Of a stretch of DNA of 64,000 nt, positions 44,478 to 57,084 are shown in pieces. Location: assembly GCF_035046485.1 (NCBI RefSeq), contig NC_085138.1, positions 270,797,694 through 270,861,693 of the forward strand, in the 5' to 3' direction. The notes under the pieces are model-generated. The model was not told where the DNA came from. It did no database searches and saw only the letters and a program-made list of their open reading frames with translations. Within the stretch, counting starts at the first letter, position 1; every line of letters begins with the position of its first letter. The position numbers and the translations under genes are program-made. Source of the DNA: Aedes albopictus (taxonomy: Eukaryota > Arthropoda > Insecta > Diptera > Culicidae).

Positions 44478-44829
44478 CAGAGAGAGGCTAGTGCACATCG
44501 CACCCTCAAGGTTAGCTGCGTAGCCTAGCAGCAACGAACATCGATGACTCGCTCTGGAGAGTCCATCACGGTAGCATGCTGGCGCTTAGCCAGTTTCCCG
44601 AGTGGTCCTCGCCGAGGTGGTGTTTTCCTCTAGCGTACCGAGTACTAGTATTCGGTAAGTGCAAGAAAGTTGTTGCGACGAGGGATGGTGGCACCGGCTC
44701 TTTCAGAAGATGACTGTGAAGCAAACACATGATTGCTGTTGATCCTGCAACAAAGCTGCAAGTGTGATTTTATTAGGCCTATTTGAATAATTGTAAAATA
44801 TATTATAACCTAAAAATTTGGTAAAACTA
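44478..44829. other. Unassigned
   Basis: A GC-balanced stretch with no open frame of note. It is probably the continuation of the sequence at 40430-40590 into which the 3.9-kb transposon inserted. Confidence 0.4.
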
Positions 44830-44871
44830 CACAGATAAAAATAATGATATTTACACGTCATGTAAACCTAT

Positions 44872-45272
44872 TTTTTTTTATTCTTCAATCACTTAACCTA
44901 ATTTACAGCTCTATTGTCCACTAGGACACTGCGTGAGCGATTCCATTTGGAAGCTGTACATACACTTTGTACAGCGCCTGAATGTATTCAATTTCTAATT
45001 GTACTACATCGAACTGGTGGCCGTTGCGCTGCTTTCACTTTCTACCCTATCATGGTAGAATGATGAGCTGGAGGATGTTGATGTGTGGCTGTTGGTTGTT
45101 CCTGTTTCCAGTCCGATTGGGGGTCCATTATGGGTTGCCGTTCGCCGATGTCCAAGTATCCGGGTTCATTTGAGCCATGGGCTCAGAAGGGGGTCAGTGT
45201 CAGCTGCTCTCAGGGGGAAAGACCAACTGACGAAAGTGCCGGGGCTGGCATCGAACCCATGACCATCTGCTT
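44872..45272 (-). mobile_element. Long tRNA-related SINE (about 400 bp)
   Basis: On the minus strand a B box GGTTCGATGCC (45247-45257) is near the 5' end and a poly-A tail at 44872-44880. The body has no open frame. The 3' half is shared with the split copy at 19978-21218. The flanks ATGTAAACCTA and ATGAAAACTTA may be a diverged TSD. Confidence 0.75.
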
Positions 45273-45383
45273 ATGAAAACTTAATTTTAGTCATGTAAAC
45301 TTAGTGTTATGATGGTTTATATCATGTAAATTTGTGTTATATGTCATGTAAATACTCAGAGTCATGCTGAGTTACATGACATA

Positions 45384-45962
45384 CAGTATCGGACAATAAA
45401 AATGCACCAGAGCCGTTTTCCCATACAAACTAGTCAACTTTAGATTGCCATATCTCAGTTGTTTCTCAACCGATTGTTTTCAGTTTTTCTGTGATGAACT
45501 ACAAATCATTTCAATTTTCGAAAACTATTGAAAAAGTTAGGTGACAACTATTGATACAAAAGTTACAGATAGGTTGAATTTTGACAATAAAAATGCACCA
45601 AGACAAAAAATTCTATAGAAAAACATGGCCACGTCATATCATTATGGTGTCCGGCAAATATGTTTCTTGTGTGGTGACGAGTAAATTTGCTGAAGAGACC
45701 AACGTGATTTGACTTCAGCATTTTTTGCTAAAAAATATTTTGTCTTGGTGCATTTTTATTGTCAAAATTCAACCTATCTGTATCTTTTGTATCAATAGTT
45801 ATCACCGGATTTTTTCAATAGTTTTCAAAAATTGAAATGTTTTGTAGTTCGTCACAGCAAGGCTGAAAACAATCGGTTGAGAAATAACTGAGATATGGCA
45901 ATCGAAAGTTGACTAGTTTGTATGAAAAAACAGCTTTGGTGCATTTTTATTGTCCGATACTG
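45384..45962. mobile_element. 579-bp TA-flanked MITE, arms about 195 bp
   Basis: Termini CAGTATCGGACAATAAAAAT and its inverted copy, TA on both sides (45382-45383, 45963-45964). The sequence ATAAAAATGCACCA also recurs inside the arms. It is non-coding. Mariner/Tc1 class by TSD only. Confidence 0.88.
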
Positions 45963-46211
45963 TATAATGGAAGTTCACATTATATTTAATTACTTTTACA
46001 TGATATGTCATGTAAACTTCTGTGATATCCCACGCTCCAATCATGTGCATCATATGTCACTGAATTTTACACTTTTTTTTTCGATCTGTGTATGGTAGCA
46101 ACATTTGGTTTCCAACCGTCACCTCCTCACTAGATGTTACACTGTCATTCCTTTGTTATTATCAGTCAAGCATTGTCAATTCTAGGGATGTTTATTTAAT
46201 TGAAATCTTAA

Positions 46212-49109
46212 GAGCGTACTTATGCGCAACAAGAGTGCTTCTGGTCTAATGGCCTAATTTTAATTGGATCGTTCTCACTTCGCCCTTTTGCCACCACACA
46301 AGACATCCATAGGCCAATATTGGACGAACAACAGTTATGTAAATTCATTTGATATACATATTTGGGTTTTAGACCCCAAGTTGAACCAAAGGTACACCGG
46401 CATTTCCCGAAGGCCACACAAGCCTTCATGATTCTGAACTCAATATGAGGTGTCCAGGAAAGCTTGGAATCAAGAATAACTCCAACGTACTTTACCTGTT
46501 CAGTCACATCGATTTCAGAATCAAAGAGACGCAAAGGTCGAACTCCATTACGGTTTCGCCTTTCCGTGAAAAGAATGTTCTACTCGGATTAACCGAAAGG
46601 CCATATTGGCGACACCAACCCTCAACTACCTGAAGGGCGCTTTGCATCAGGTCGAAAAGGGTGCTGATGCACATACCAACTAACAATGTTAGGTAGTGGT
46701 CGGCAAAACCATAAGTAGGAAAACCGCTATTATTGAGTTGCCTCAATAGCGTATCCGCTACGAGATTCCACAAAAGCGGTGAAAAAACTCCCCCTTGGGG
46801 GCATCCACAAACACTCAATTTCCTAATCCCTGCTAGAAGCAATATCGAGAACAGATATCGGTTTTTGAGCATTCGGTGAATCCAATTGGAAATCATTAGA
46901 GATATACCATGACTCCGTGCGGCTTCCAATATAGCATCGGCACGTTGTCAAAGGCACCAACACAAGACTGCTTTTGAGCGAATGCTTTCTCGATATCGTA
47001 AACAACCTTGTGTAAAAGAGTCACAGTGGACTTACCAGATTGGTAGGCATGTTGGTTCACATGAAAAGGCACGTTGGCCAGATGAACATCACGGATGTGA
47101 TGATCCACAATGCGTTCTAAGCATTTCAGAAGAAAAGAGATCAAACTGATAGGTCTGAAACTCTTTGCTTCGTCATACGACGCATGACCCACTTTTTCAA
47201 TAAACTTTACAGTAATATCCCGCCAGGATTTGGGAATAAACCCTGTAGCAAAACTGCAAACAAGTAGTTTTTTCAAAACATGTTTGAAATAATCAAATCC
47301 CTTCTGAAGCAAAATAGGATAAATCCCATCTGCCCCAGGAGATTTGAAAGGAGCAAAGCTATTAAGTGCCCACTCAATCGATTCTATAGTTACAATACTC
47401 CGAGTCAAAGCTAAAGAATCATAACTACGAGAAAAGACATCAGGTTCATCCGAAGATGTAATATCCACACATCCAGGGAAGTGTGTGCTGAATAAGCATT
47501 CCAGAACTTCCTCATCAGAGGAAGTCAGATCGCCACTTGGCAAACGAAGTTCGTTCACCCGGAAATCCTTAGATTTCGCAAGGATTTTGTTTAGCCGACT
47601 GACTTCACTCAAGCTGGAAACATTTGTACAAATGTTTTTCCAGCCGGATTGTTCAGCAGACCGGAGAGCTTTCCTGTAGGCCTTGCGAGCCGACCTGAAA
47701 GCCTCCGAACCAGCCGAACGTCGTCTATTCCAACTCTTTCTACATTGTTTCCTGAGTTTCGCCAGATTAGAGTTCCACCAAGGGGTTCCTCTTGTGATCT
47801 TCACAGACCGTAGAGGACATGCTTCTTCATAAGCTTCCATGATGAAGGTCGTTGTAGTATCAACGGCATCATCTAAATCACTTGGAGTGTCAATGGATGG
47901 TGAGTATCCATGAAATTTGGTCGCAACCAAATCAGTAAAAAGATCCCAGTTTGTTGACCGAGGATTCCTGCAACGCAATGTTTGCGAAGTAACATTTAAA
48001 TGTTCAAAAAAGATAAAGCGATGGTCAGATAAAGATTCTTCATCTGACACATGCCAATTGGTCAGCTCGTGACTAATTCTGCTAGAGCAAAGCGTTATAT
48101 CTAACACTTCCTCTCTAGCAGATACCATGAAGGTTGGGCGGTTTCCTATGTTAAGTAATGCAAGATCTGTACTACTTAAGTACTCCATCAAACTGGAGCC
48201 TCTCAAGTTAATGTCTGAGCTGCCCCAGATGATATGGTGAGCATTAGCATCACTGCCAACAATAAGCGGAAGGCCTTTTGAAGTGCAGTATGCGATAAAC
48301 CGAACAATAGACGTATTTCCTGTTGCGATTTCCAACAGATACATCAATTGTGATAGCACATACAACTCTGGTGGTTAGTTCAGAGATGAGTGTAGCAACT
48401 ATTGCGTTGTTGACAAGCACACAGGCTCGAGGCATGACACGCGAGTTTGCCATTTCATGTTAACTGAAAGTAGCAAAAACCGGGTTCACAAGGTTTCCTA
48501 GATAGAAATTCCCCTTACGAAAGTAAGGTTCTTGTACCAAAGCCACTTGGGCTGTACCATTTTACATAAGTCTGCAAAGATTGATCGTTGCTGTTGCTGA
48601 AGATTGATCTGAGCTATCCTAACCGTAGCCACTACCCAAACTAGGTAAGATTAAACTCTTCGCAACAACAGTACAGCAAAGAACAGCAACAATAAAACCA
48701 AATCGGTATCGATTGGAAAACGCCAAAGGCGAGGATACACAGAATTCACTATGTAAATCGCATAATGCGAAACCATATAGGTGAAAATTTAAACAACATT
48801 TTCATAATCCCGCCCTTATTTGGGCTCAAACGAGACTAAAGAAGGGCAGCCGATTGTCTCGGAGAAACACAAGGTCCACTGCACCATTGCTCCGGTGAGC
48901 GCAGTAAGGGCAACATACTGTGGAGGGCGCCCTGGTACTCCACAGGCTCCGTTTGCGATTAGGTTTTTATTAGACCCCCCCCCCCCTAGCCATTCATTCC
49001 TAGGCACGGTAAGCATGAAGCCGCAATACATCATGAATTAGGGGTCACCTGTTGATGGACTCTTACAACCAATTGAGACAATCGCTACCGACACTACACA
49101 GCTATCTAG
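46212..49109 (-). pseudogene. LOA-clade non-LTR retrotransposon, ORF2 and 5' leader
   Basis: The minus-strand reading gives an AP-type endonuclease (VGSDANAHHIIWGS, then SDHRFIFFEH) and a connector. The reverse transcriptase follows: FKSPGADGIYP, SFRPISLISFLLKCLERI, then after a frameshift near 46920 CGCPQGGVFSPLLWNLV, and YGFADHYLTLL where FADD would be expected (an Asp changed to His). A later frame has QVKYVGVILDSKLSWTPHIEFRI. Main open frame: 48365-46896, 489 codons. The endonuclease N-terminus is broken by stops. The 3' part beyond about 46212 (RNase H region, UTR, tail) is missing, and the 5' leader ends at a solo LTR at 49110. Dead copy. Confidence 0.88.
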
Positions 49110-49925
49110 TGTAACGTTCTCCAGGTGGGCCACTGAAATATCCACCAACGTGTGGATTCTAAATCGAAATATTGATCGTTCTCGTTATTTGAAATTCAGA
49201 AAATCGGGTTTTCCCGAATGCTGACCTTCCTGTTACACACAAACAGTTTTGCCCGGTAACACCCGCCGGTAAGTCGCAGGTTCGAAAATGAATGAATAGA
49301 AAACTGATCAAATTCCAAAATTTTACCAGCACCAAAAAAAGAGATCCAGAAATAAAACGAAACTAAAAGAACAATTCTCAAATCAACAAATCTCACACAC
49401 TAGCTTTATTGAAACCAAATTCAAACTTTTATTATCTACAAACATTTTATGCGCTTGTCAGAATCTCGGCCGAGAGTATGGTTTTTTATTACTTACCTCT
49501 AGATTACAGCTTAAGCCTAACTTCCTACAATTAACCTATCATACGCACTGGCCAGCACTGTTCAAAAGTTCGATCGATCACTGCTCTTCATGTGAACATT
49601 CTATTGTCCCCAAAACCGTTTCACTGGAAACTGGCTTGTATCACACGCGACTCTAGCTAGCTATTGGTCACTGCTCCATCCAATCCGCTGCGACGTCAGT
49701 GTAGTCTGATTCCCGCCAATTTTGCGCGCCAACCACTGCTGATCTCTCGATGAAACCGTTTCACCAAAAAAAAAACGATCTCACGTGGGAGCTATATTTA
49801 TCGAAACGAACGATATTTATTACTAGATAATCTAGTATCGAGCACAATAGACTACATATCTTACATCGGTTCTCTTCTTCCTCAGCACACTCGGTGATAG
49901 TTTCTATACGGCCACTATCAAAACA
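49110..49925 (-). mobile_element. Solo LTR, Ty3/gypsy-like
   Basis: On the minus strand it starts TGTTTTGATAGTGG and ends GAGAACGTTACA (TG...CA). A TATAAATA-like box lies at about 49795 and two AATAAA signals at about 49400-49440. The flanks CTAG and CTAA may be a 4-bp TSD with one change. It lies against the LOA leader, so it probably landed there and lost its body by LTR recombination. The family assignment rests only on layout. Confidence 0.5.
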
Positions 49926-49987
49926 CTAAGATTACATGACAAAACTTAAGTTTACATGTCGTGTAAATCTCATTATTTTTATCTGTG
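49926..49987. mobile_element. Lone terminus of the CACAGATAAAAATAATG family
   Basis: About 60 bp that match, inverted, the left end of 44830-46090 (TTTACATGTCGTGTAAATC ... TTATTTTTATCTGTG). It may be the right end of a larger copy whose left end was lost. Confidence 0.65.
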
Positions 49988-50157
49988 TGAGATGCATTCA
50001 ATTCAAATGAACATTCAAGTTAACCCAGTTTAAACACATAGCTTAATTGCGTTGAATATTTTTGAGGAGTGTTCAAGTCAGATGCTCGTTTCACTTACAC
50101 AGTCTGAACCAGGGGCTAGTTACCAGGCATTAGTGTTTGTTGATCAAAACGTTTAAA

Positions 50158-50519
50158 ATAGGAGGCAATCAGTGAAGTACTAGATTGAAAGTAGTGAGCT
50201 GGATTTTTGTATGGTGAGATGATCGATTCTCCATTTCTGCAATGAAACGGTGCAAACAGCGTGGGTTATATGATTTCTTGACTAATTTGATGCTGTTTGA
50301 GCAAAAGTTTGGGTAACTGCATTGTTGTATTATTTATTTCTTGCAACTTCAACAACACAGTTACCCAAGCTTTTGCTCAAACAGCATCAAATTAGACAAG
50401 AAATCATATAACCCACGCTGTTTGCACCATTTCATTGCAGAAATGGAGAATCGATCATCTCACCATACAAAAATCCAGCTCACTACTTTCAATCTAGTAC
50501 TTCACTGATTGCCTCCTAT
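50158..50519. mobile_element. Palindromic MITE, arms about 160 bp, nearly identical
   Basis: The arms start ATAGGAGGCAATCAGTGAAG and are almost perfectly complementary up to a spacer of about 35 bp near 50325-50355. Such high arm identity suggests a recent element or arm homogenisation. The TSD is not clear. It is non-coding. Confidence 0.85.
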
Positions 50520-50974
50520 TGCCACTACATGTTCAGAAACTGCGATTTTTTTGTAGACTACCTTGTATAATTAAATGTTGTTATAATTTAAATTCTCTTT
50601 AATTTTAGGCACCCAAGACTTCAGAAATGATTATAAACCAAAAGGATCAAATAAGGAAATGTATTTTTTTTTTGCCGCAAAATATGTGTGGAACAACTTT
50701 CAAATTACAAACGAGGGGCCCAGATGCAATGGAGTGTAAGTAATCATTTTGTCGATTTTGAGCCGAGCACATAAAACAATTATTCAGAATTTAAGCTTTT
50801 AGGATTATTTTACAATGACTAGAAAAATTACAATAAAACGGAGAAAATTGGGTATATTTTGAAAATCCATACATATTGTATGGGATAAAAAATTGGTGAA
50901 AAACTTAAAACCTTATTTACTCGAAAGTGGGTTTTGGACACTTTGCTTCTAACCTCCTCAAATGGCAGTGTGTA
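50520..50974. other. Unassigned AT-rich stretch
   Basis: A TTTAATTTTAG at 50599-50609 resembles a splice acceptor, but no exon-like frame follows. Confidence 0.4.
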
Positions 50975-52249
50975 AGGACTGTTCAATTTATAAAACGGAC
51001 AACTTTATAAGTCTATAAAAAGAAGACGTGTATTTCAAATTTAACCACGTTTGCTTTGTTTTTCAGAACATCATCTCTCATTATAGTAATGATTTTTTAA
51101 TCGAATGAAAATAGTTTTATTTTATAGAAAATCGGCCCGATGTTAAATGAGGTGAATTTTTCGATTGCTGAAAATTGAAAATATATATAAAATTACTGTT
51201 CACATATGGTATATCGTTTTTAATACGTGAAAAGTATGTGCCATGCTGCAGCAGCATGAGTAATAAACATTCTGGCAAAATTTAAACTCAATTGGAAAAT
51301 TAAGTGTTGAGATATTAAAGTCTCAAGTTAGATTAGATTTTTTGAATAAAATTCAATTGTGAAGCAAAAAGGGCATGAAAATATTAAATAATCAATTTTT
51401 TTATGCATCCAGTCCAAAGTGGGAATAATGTGGGTTTGAATGCAGAAAACTGCTTCTTAATAGCATTGCTGGTTTGATTACTGTGCGTCATTACAGATAC
51501 AGTAATCAAAACAGTATCGTTCTTTGATGGTTCCTCCAAATAACAATGCTTACCTAATGCAAATTTTGCATAACAATGATGTTGGAAATAAAAACTTTGC
51601 ATCCGATTATTATTAAATAAGGTGTACTATAACATAGGACCAACTTTGTTGGAAATATATAATAACAAGATTCGCTAGAGTCGAAAATCAGCATCAATGG
51701 AGCAAAAAGTATGAAATTTTTTAATATGACCATCTTTATGGATTAAATTTTTGATGAAAAATGCAATTAAAAGTTATTTTTTCTTCTGTATCATTCAGAG
51801 AGCAATATTCTCCTACTCTGGACAAATTTCTAGCCGAATCCGTGATGTTATTGCAACACAGGACTTAAATGATCATTTTTAAATAATTTCTATGAAAATA
51901 GGGCAACTCACTATATCAAGCTGGTGCCTGCTTGGTGCATTATTACTGATCAACTATTGAGCTTTACCTTTAGTAGAATAGTGTAAGCTTCCAATTCATT
52001 AAAAACTTCATGAAAATGTGCATGTTAAGTATGTGGAAAGTTATGTCGAATTTTGAGAAATGGGTTTTTATTGATGTTTTACGAAAACCGCTTCAGTTAC
52101 ACAATAAAGAACATTTTGCTTAATGTTATATTTTTCCTACATTTGAGAATAGCTAAAGAAAGCTACGCAAAAAATTGATAATGATTTTATTGAAAAATAA
52201 AAAAGATATCGCACAAGCAAGTTGTCCGTTTTATAAATTGAACAGTCCT
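50975..52249. mobile_element. 1.3-kb TA-flanked TIR element
   Basis: Perfect inverted ends of about 30 bp starting AGGACTGTTCAATTTATAAA, with TA at 50973-50974 and 52250-52251. The interior is AT-rich with no transposase frame. The element lies directly upstream of an RTE fragment. Confidence 0.82.
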
Positions 52250-52289
52250 TAGTATGACTTTCTATAAACAATTGGGTCCCCTATAAGGC

Positions 52290-52885
52290 GCTAACGACAG
52301 GGCAAGCCTATCCAGCAGGGTTACGATACGATAGACGGGGGCATCTTCGAGGTGGTGGATGATTTCGTCTACCTCGGATCCTTATTAACGGCAGACAACT
52401 ACGTTAGCCGTGAAATAAGTACGAAGGCGCATTGGGCCTACTATGGGCTTCACAAGAATCTGTGGTCAAAAACGATTTATCCTCGTACTAAATGCACCAT
52501 GCACAAAACGCTGATAAGACCGGTGGTTCTCTACGGGCACAAGACCTGGAATATGCCCGAGGAAGACATGCAAGCACAAGAAGACCTTTAGGCCAGCGTG
52601 CATAATAGGCGGACCAAGTGCAGATCTGGTAAATTTGGGAAGTGGCCGAAGATGGAGGACTACAGCCACGAGCCGAGCGAGTATTTGATTTAGTTTTATT
52701 GTAATAAAGATGTATGTTACTTGAAGTGTTCAAATGACGAGTGATAAAGATGATTTTTGGCGGTGTGCAGAAGCACGGTATGTGGCGAACAACTGTAAAG
52801 ATTGTGTGTCTTTATGAAGCACGGCGATAGGTGAAGCATGCATTAAAAAGAATCCACAATGACTTGGTCGATGTAGCCTATATAA
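52290..52885 (+). pseudogene. RTE (JAM1-like) fragment, region after the RT
   Basis: An open frame from 52352 to 52588 reads FVYLGSLLTADNYVSREI, then KTLIRPVVLYGHKTWNMPEED. Another block, MIFGGVQKHGMWRTT, follows around 52752-52795. These match the last third of RTE ORF2, with frameshifts and stops. Both ends are missing. It is the third RTE locus in the window in the same orientation. Confidence 0.75.
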
Positions 52886-54399
52886 TATTTTTATAAACCA
52901 ATTATCTGTATAAGCTATTGGAATTCTTTAACGATTCCAACTCAGCTAATCGTCCGTTGAATCGATCTTTCGCAGAGAGCGTATCCCAATCTGAAAAAGT
53001 ACAAAAGAACCGAGAATGGTTTACCCATAATTGGCAATCAAATTTAACGGAAAGTCTTTTACAAAAGTGATATCCATAATCAAAGTGAGTGCAGCAGTAC
53101 CCCGAAGAGAGAGAGAGTGGAAAAAGCCGAAGGAGAGATTTTTCCAAAAGCATGAATAAAGAAAAGGCTCTGTGATGGCTCCTCAGACTTCACAACTGGA
53201 AGAGCTTGCTGTGCTCCTTCGCTTTGCCTATACCCTTGACTAAATAATTGATGCAGGGAAAAATGCTCGTTATATCGCTTGTTCCGCAACTTGACTCTAA
53301 ACTTTGTACTGTGTTGTACTCCATCCGTCGTCGTATAGGTTCCTACCGCTCAGTTCTACGAGGAGGCACTGAGCCGATATTTTGCCTCCCAGTACAACTG
53401 GGAAACCCTTATGTTGTTGTGCCTTGCCCCCGCCAACCCGAGCTTGTTGCGCTACTCGTTGCTCGTAATGCCAATTACAATAATGATATCAATCATTCAA
53501 ATAAAAGTCAAACCAGATTGTTTCCTGCCAGCGGACGTAACTGATTTGGCTAAACAGATCACATATTCAACATGTGATTCGGTTCCGATATGTGCACCGA
53601 GTGAATCCGGCCGGGTCCCGGCTGGAAAGGATCTGTGTACCTATCGAGCGCAACAGGGTGAAGTATGTGTACTACATTTAATTGAAGGATGGCTTGACTT
53701 CCCGTCTGCCGGTCCACGAGTCCACACAGGAGAAGCTGCAATTTTCCGGTTGTCGAGAATTGCAGGTAGTTGGCTGATGTTGTGAAGGGTTGTTATATGG
53801 AACACTTAACTAGAAAATTGAAGCTTGTTGTGTATGAAACAATCACGCTGTTCTATGAATGACCAAATCGTATGACTGTAATCCATTTTTTTTATATTAG
53901 ATGGTAAGAAAAGAAACAGTTTCAATTACAGCGTTAAGAACGTTTAATTAACGGATTCAAAGCGATGAACTTAGCAAAGAATTAATTAACCAAAGGAAGT
54001 CAAATTCGTAAATGTACGTCTACCCACCAAGTCGAAAAATGCTCTTTTCTCCACAGGATCGATTTTCCAACGAATGATAACTGGCTGGAAGTGTATCTGG
54101 ATCGCACTAATGATAGCAAAGGAGAGATCAAACGGATTTTGATTTATTGGTCGTTTGATAGCAGCATTCTGGATTGACTGGTTGGTTTTGTGAAGACCGT
54201 TCGTTACGATTTTGCTCGTTAACTCGAGTGTATAGTGCAAACGATAAGGTGAAACTAGAACGGCATTCTATTCGATATACATGAATATCGTTTAAATGGT
54301 CATGAGAAGCAAAAAACGGGGCTGCAAAATGATGGGTAGATAAATTGAAAATAGTGAATACCGCATTCAAAACGGACGCCTTATTAATTAGGGGTTGGG
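52886..54399. other. Unassigned stretch with open frames
   Basis: Plus-strand frames at 53248-53544 (98 codons) and 53411-53785 (124 codons) overlap in different frames, and both have fairly balanced codon use. I recognise no domain, and no promoter or splice logic links them. They may be a decayed retrotransposon or host sequence. A short (GA)n occurs near 53108. Confidence 0.35.
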
Positions 54400-55510
54400 C
54401 ACCTATAGTGGACTCCCTACAGAAAAACCTACCTACATATATGAATGACCGGTTACAGAAGGCTACGAAGTAAACCCGGACGGAAGCCTTCGCTTTCGCA
54501 GGAAGCCCAAAAGGTGTGGCGGATGCGACTGCTTGTGATAAGGTGTGGAGCTATCTGGCAGTGCCCGCATGTCTAATCGGATACTAACCCCGAAGATTGG
54601 CAGTAATTATAGTCAGGCATCCCGGAAAGCTGGGAAGGGTGGGCCTGAAAAGGCTGGCCCGTTCCGTATGGAAGGGAATAGGTGTTGCGACCGTTGTTAG
54701 GCCTTAAGCAAAAACAGAGTAGGGCAAACCAAGGGGAAGGCCCCCAGTGGACGAAAGTTGAGTGGAAGAAGAAGAAGGAAAAACCGCTAGTTAAGGAGTT
54801 GTCAAACCCAAAAGGCATAAGAGGGCAGGTACCAAGCACGTGAAAGACCACGTGCTCGTCATCAAGACCGAACAGTCTATGTACTCGGATGTCTTGAAGG
54901 TGATGCTAAGCGGCGCCATGCTCGTGGATCTGGAAGAAGACGTGCGCAGTAGTAGACAGTATTAGAATGATCGTAGAGCTCAAGTGCGACAAGGAGCGTA
55001 AGGGCGCCGCACCGCATATAAAAGTCTGGCGGAAGAGGTCTTTGACGAAGGGGTCGAGCGTAGGACTCGTACAGCAGAAACGAATGTGAATAACCTAGAC
55101 GAGATCACTGAAGCTCGTCACGGCACTGCGGCAACAGTGCGAGATGCAGGTGGCCACCGCAGCCGTTCGGGTACGGAAGGGGCCGACAGGGATACAGTTA
55201 GCCTTGGAACAGCTACCTGTGGCGGACGTAAATAAGTCCGTTAAAGAAGGGAAGCTGAAGGTGGGCTTGTAGGTGTGCCATATTACCTTTCATGAGACAC
55301 CTGAGGTTTGCTTCAAGTGCCTGGAACCAGGACACAAGTCCACCCATTTGTTTGATTTGTTCCGGGAAATCCGTGAACAACAGGCACCCAACGGGTAGTC
55401 CAAGGTGACCGCTCTTCAAGAAAGCCGTAGTGAACAAATCACAGTGCAGGTAACGCAGCCGAACCTGAACCACTGTTACGCAGCTCAGCAACTGCTTTGT
55501 CAGGCGTAAC
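54400..55510 (+). pseudogene. R1-clade non-LTR retrotransposon, ORF1 (gag-like) remnant
   Basis: The reading frame is broken many times. A zinc-knuckle block CFKCLEPGHKSTH (about 55310-55350) is preceded by QLALEQLPVADVNKSVKEGK, as in the C-terminal part of R1-group ORF1 proteins, which coat the element's RNA. The first knuckle survives and the second is lost. ORF2 follows on the same strand. Confidence 0.7.
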
Positions 55511-55739
55511 TGAATGGGGGACGGATATCGCCATCATTGCGGACCTTTACCGAGTACCCGCCGGCAACGGCAATTGGTTCGCGGATGGGTCCAGAAAAAT
55601 GGCGGCGATATGGATACTCCGTCCAGGAGTTAGTGTCTACTACCTATGAAGGCTTCGTGGTTGCCAAAGTAAACGAGGTCTTTCCAAGTGTAGAATTAGC
55701 GTTATGTTAAAATACACGTGAATAAAAACAAAAAAGGGG

Positions 55740-57084
55740 TTTTTTCTGTAGCTGGTATGCACCTCCGCGGTGGTCGTTCGAGCAGTTCACGCAGATGCTG
55801 GACTGTATGACGACTGTGCTGACAGGGCGAAAACCGGTGGTAATAGCGGGTGACTTCAATGCCTGGGCTGAGGAATGCGGAAGCCGTTTCACGAACCAGC
55901 GGGGTCAGATCCTGCTGGAGACACTGGCCATACTGGATGTCGACTTGGCTAATGTCGGTACCAAGAGTACATTTAGTCGGAACAGCGCGGAGTCGATAAT
56001 TGACGTTATTTTTTGTAGTCCTGGCCTAATAAAAAGTTAAAACTGGAGAGTAGACGATAGCTACTCTCACAGCGATCATCTGGCGGTTCGCTACAGTATC
56101 GATTACAACTACAGCAGGCATCAGCGGGTAGAGGAAGAGGCGGCTAGGTCAAGGCCAAGCCCTCGCAGGTGGAAGACATCATACTTCGACAAAGGGGTAT
56201 GTTAGAAGGCGCTCCGCCGTGAGCAAATCCTACTTGGTTTAGACGGCGACGAGCTGAAATAGAAAACCACTGGCTTACTCGTGGACTCAAACGATCGCAA
56301 ACCTGCGCGACTGCCTACAGGCTAGGCGGCGAATGTAGCAGGCACGATCTGAGGAAGAACGAAATTGGTGTTCGCCGTAGCAAAAGCCGCGCTGAAGACC
56401 GAGATAAGGGCAAGCAAAACGGCCTGCTTCGAGGACAACCGGGGACTGGGGCTGTCGATGAGAAAAGGTTCTCAGAAGTGGAACTTGCGAGGATAGCAAA
56501 GGTCCGTAGCGTAGGTAAGGCCCCAGGTCCAGACGGAGTTCCGAACCTGAACTTAAAAGTTGCTATTGCAAAGGCTCCCGATATGTTCAGGTCTGCTATG
56601 CAGAAATGCCTGGACGAGGGAGTTTCCAGAAGTTTGGAAGAGGCAGACTCTGGTTCTATTTCCAAAGACAGGGAAATCACCCGGAGACCCGTCGGCATAT
56701 AGACCAATATGTTTGATCGGCAAGGACGAAAAGATCATCCTCAATAGAATGTTGAGGCACACCAAGGGTGTAAATGGTCTCTCAAGCAACCAGTTCGGCT
56801 TCCGAAAGGGTAGGTCAGTATTCTGCAGTATTGACTCTAGATGTAAGGAACGTGTTCAATAGCGCCAGTTGGCCGGCTATTGCTGATGTGCTCCTGCGTT
56901 AAGGGATACCCGGGTAACTTACAAGATTCTCGTAAGCTACTTTCAGAGTCGTGTACTAGTTTACGACACAGAGGTGCATCGGAAGCACTCCGCATAACCT
57001 CAGCACTCCCGCAAGGTTCCAACCTTTGTCCGGTGTTATGGAATATCATGTACGACGAACTGTTGAGGTTGGAATTCTCGGTAG
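55740..57084 (+). pseudogene. R1-clade retrotransposon ORF2: endonuclease and reverse transcriptase
   Basis: Endonuclease blocks are VVIAGDFNAWAEECGS (frame 55795-56040) and YSHSDHLAVRYS. RT blocks follow: GKAPGPDGVPNLNLKVA, then, shifted, PKTGKSPGDPSAYRPICLI, LSSNQFGFRKGRSVF, then RVLVYDTE. ALPQGS and VLWNIMYDELLRLEF come next, in frame at 56880-57089. There are stops and frameshifts between the blocks. The element is cut at 57084 by an LTR retrotransposon; it continues at 59304. Confidence 0.87.

Larger units (their letters stand above)
44830..46090. mobile_element. TA-flanked element with CACAGAT ends, carrying a SINE and a MITE
   Basis: Left end CACAGATAAAAATAATG, right end the complement of CACAGATCGAAAAAAAAAG, TA on both sides (44828-44829, 46091-46092). 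The body repeats the motif CATGTAAAC several times on both strands. Two later insertions (a SINE and a 579-bp MITE) take up most of its length. A lone right end of the same family is at 49926-49987. Confidence 0.72.

Noticed and set aside
44830..49987. One 5.2-kb element spanning from the left CACAGAT end at 44830 to the end at 49987
   Set aside because: A nearer right end with a matching TA duplication at 46091-46092 explains the left end better; the end at 49987 lacks TA.
53248..53785. Overlapping plus-strand frames considered as a host gene
   Set aside because: Two frames overlap with neither clearly favoured, no domain is recognisable and nothing similar lies upstream or downstream; kept only as unassigned.
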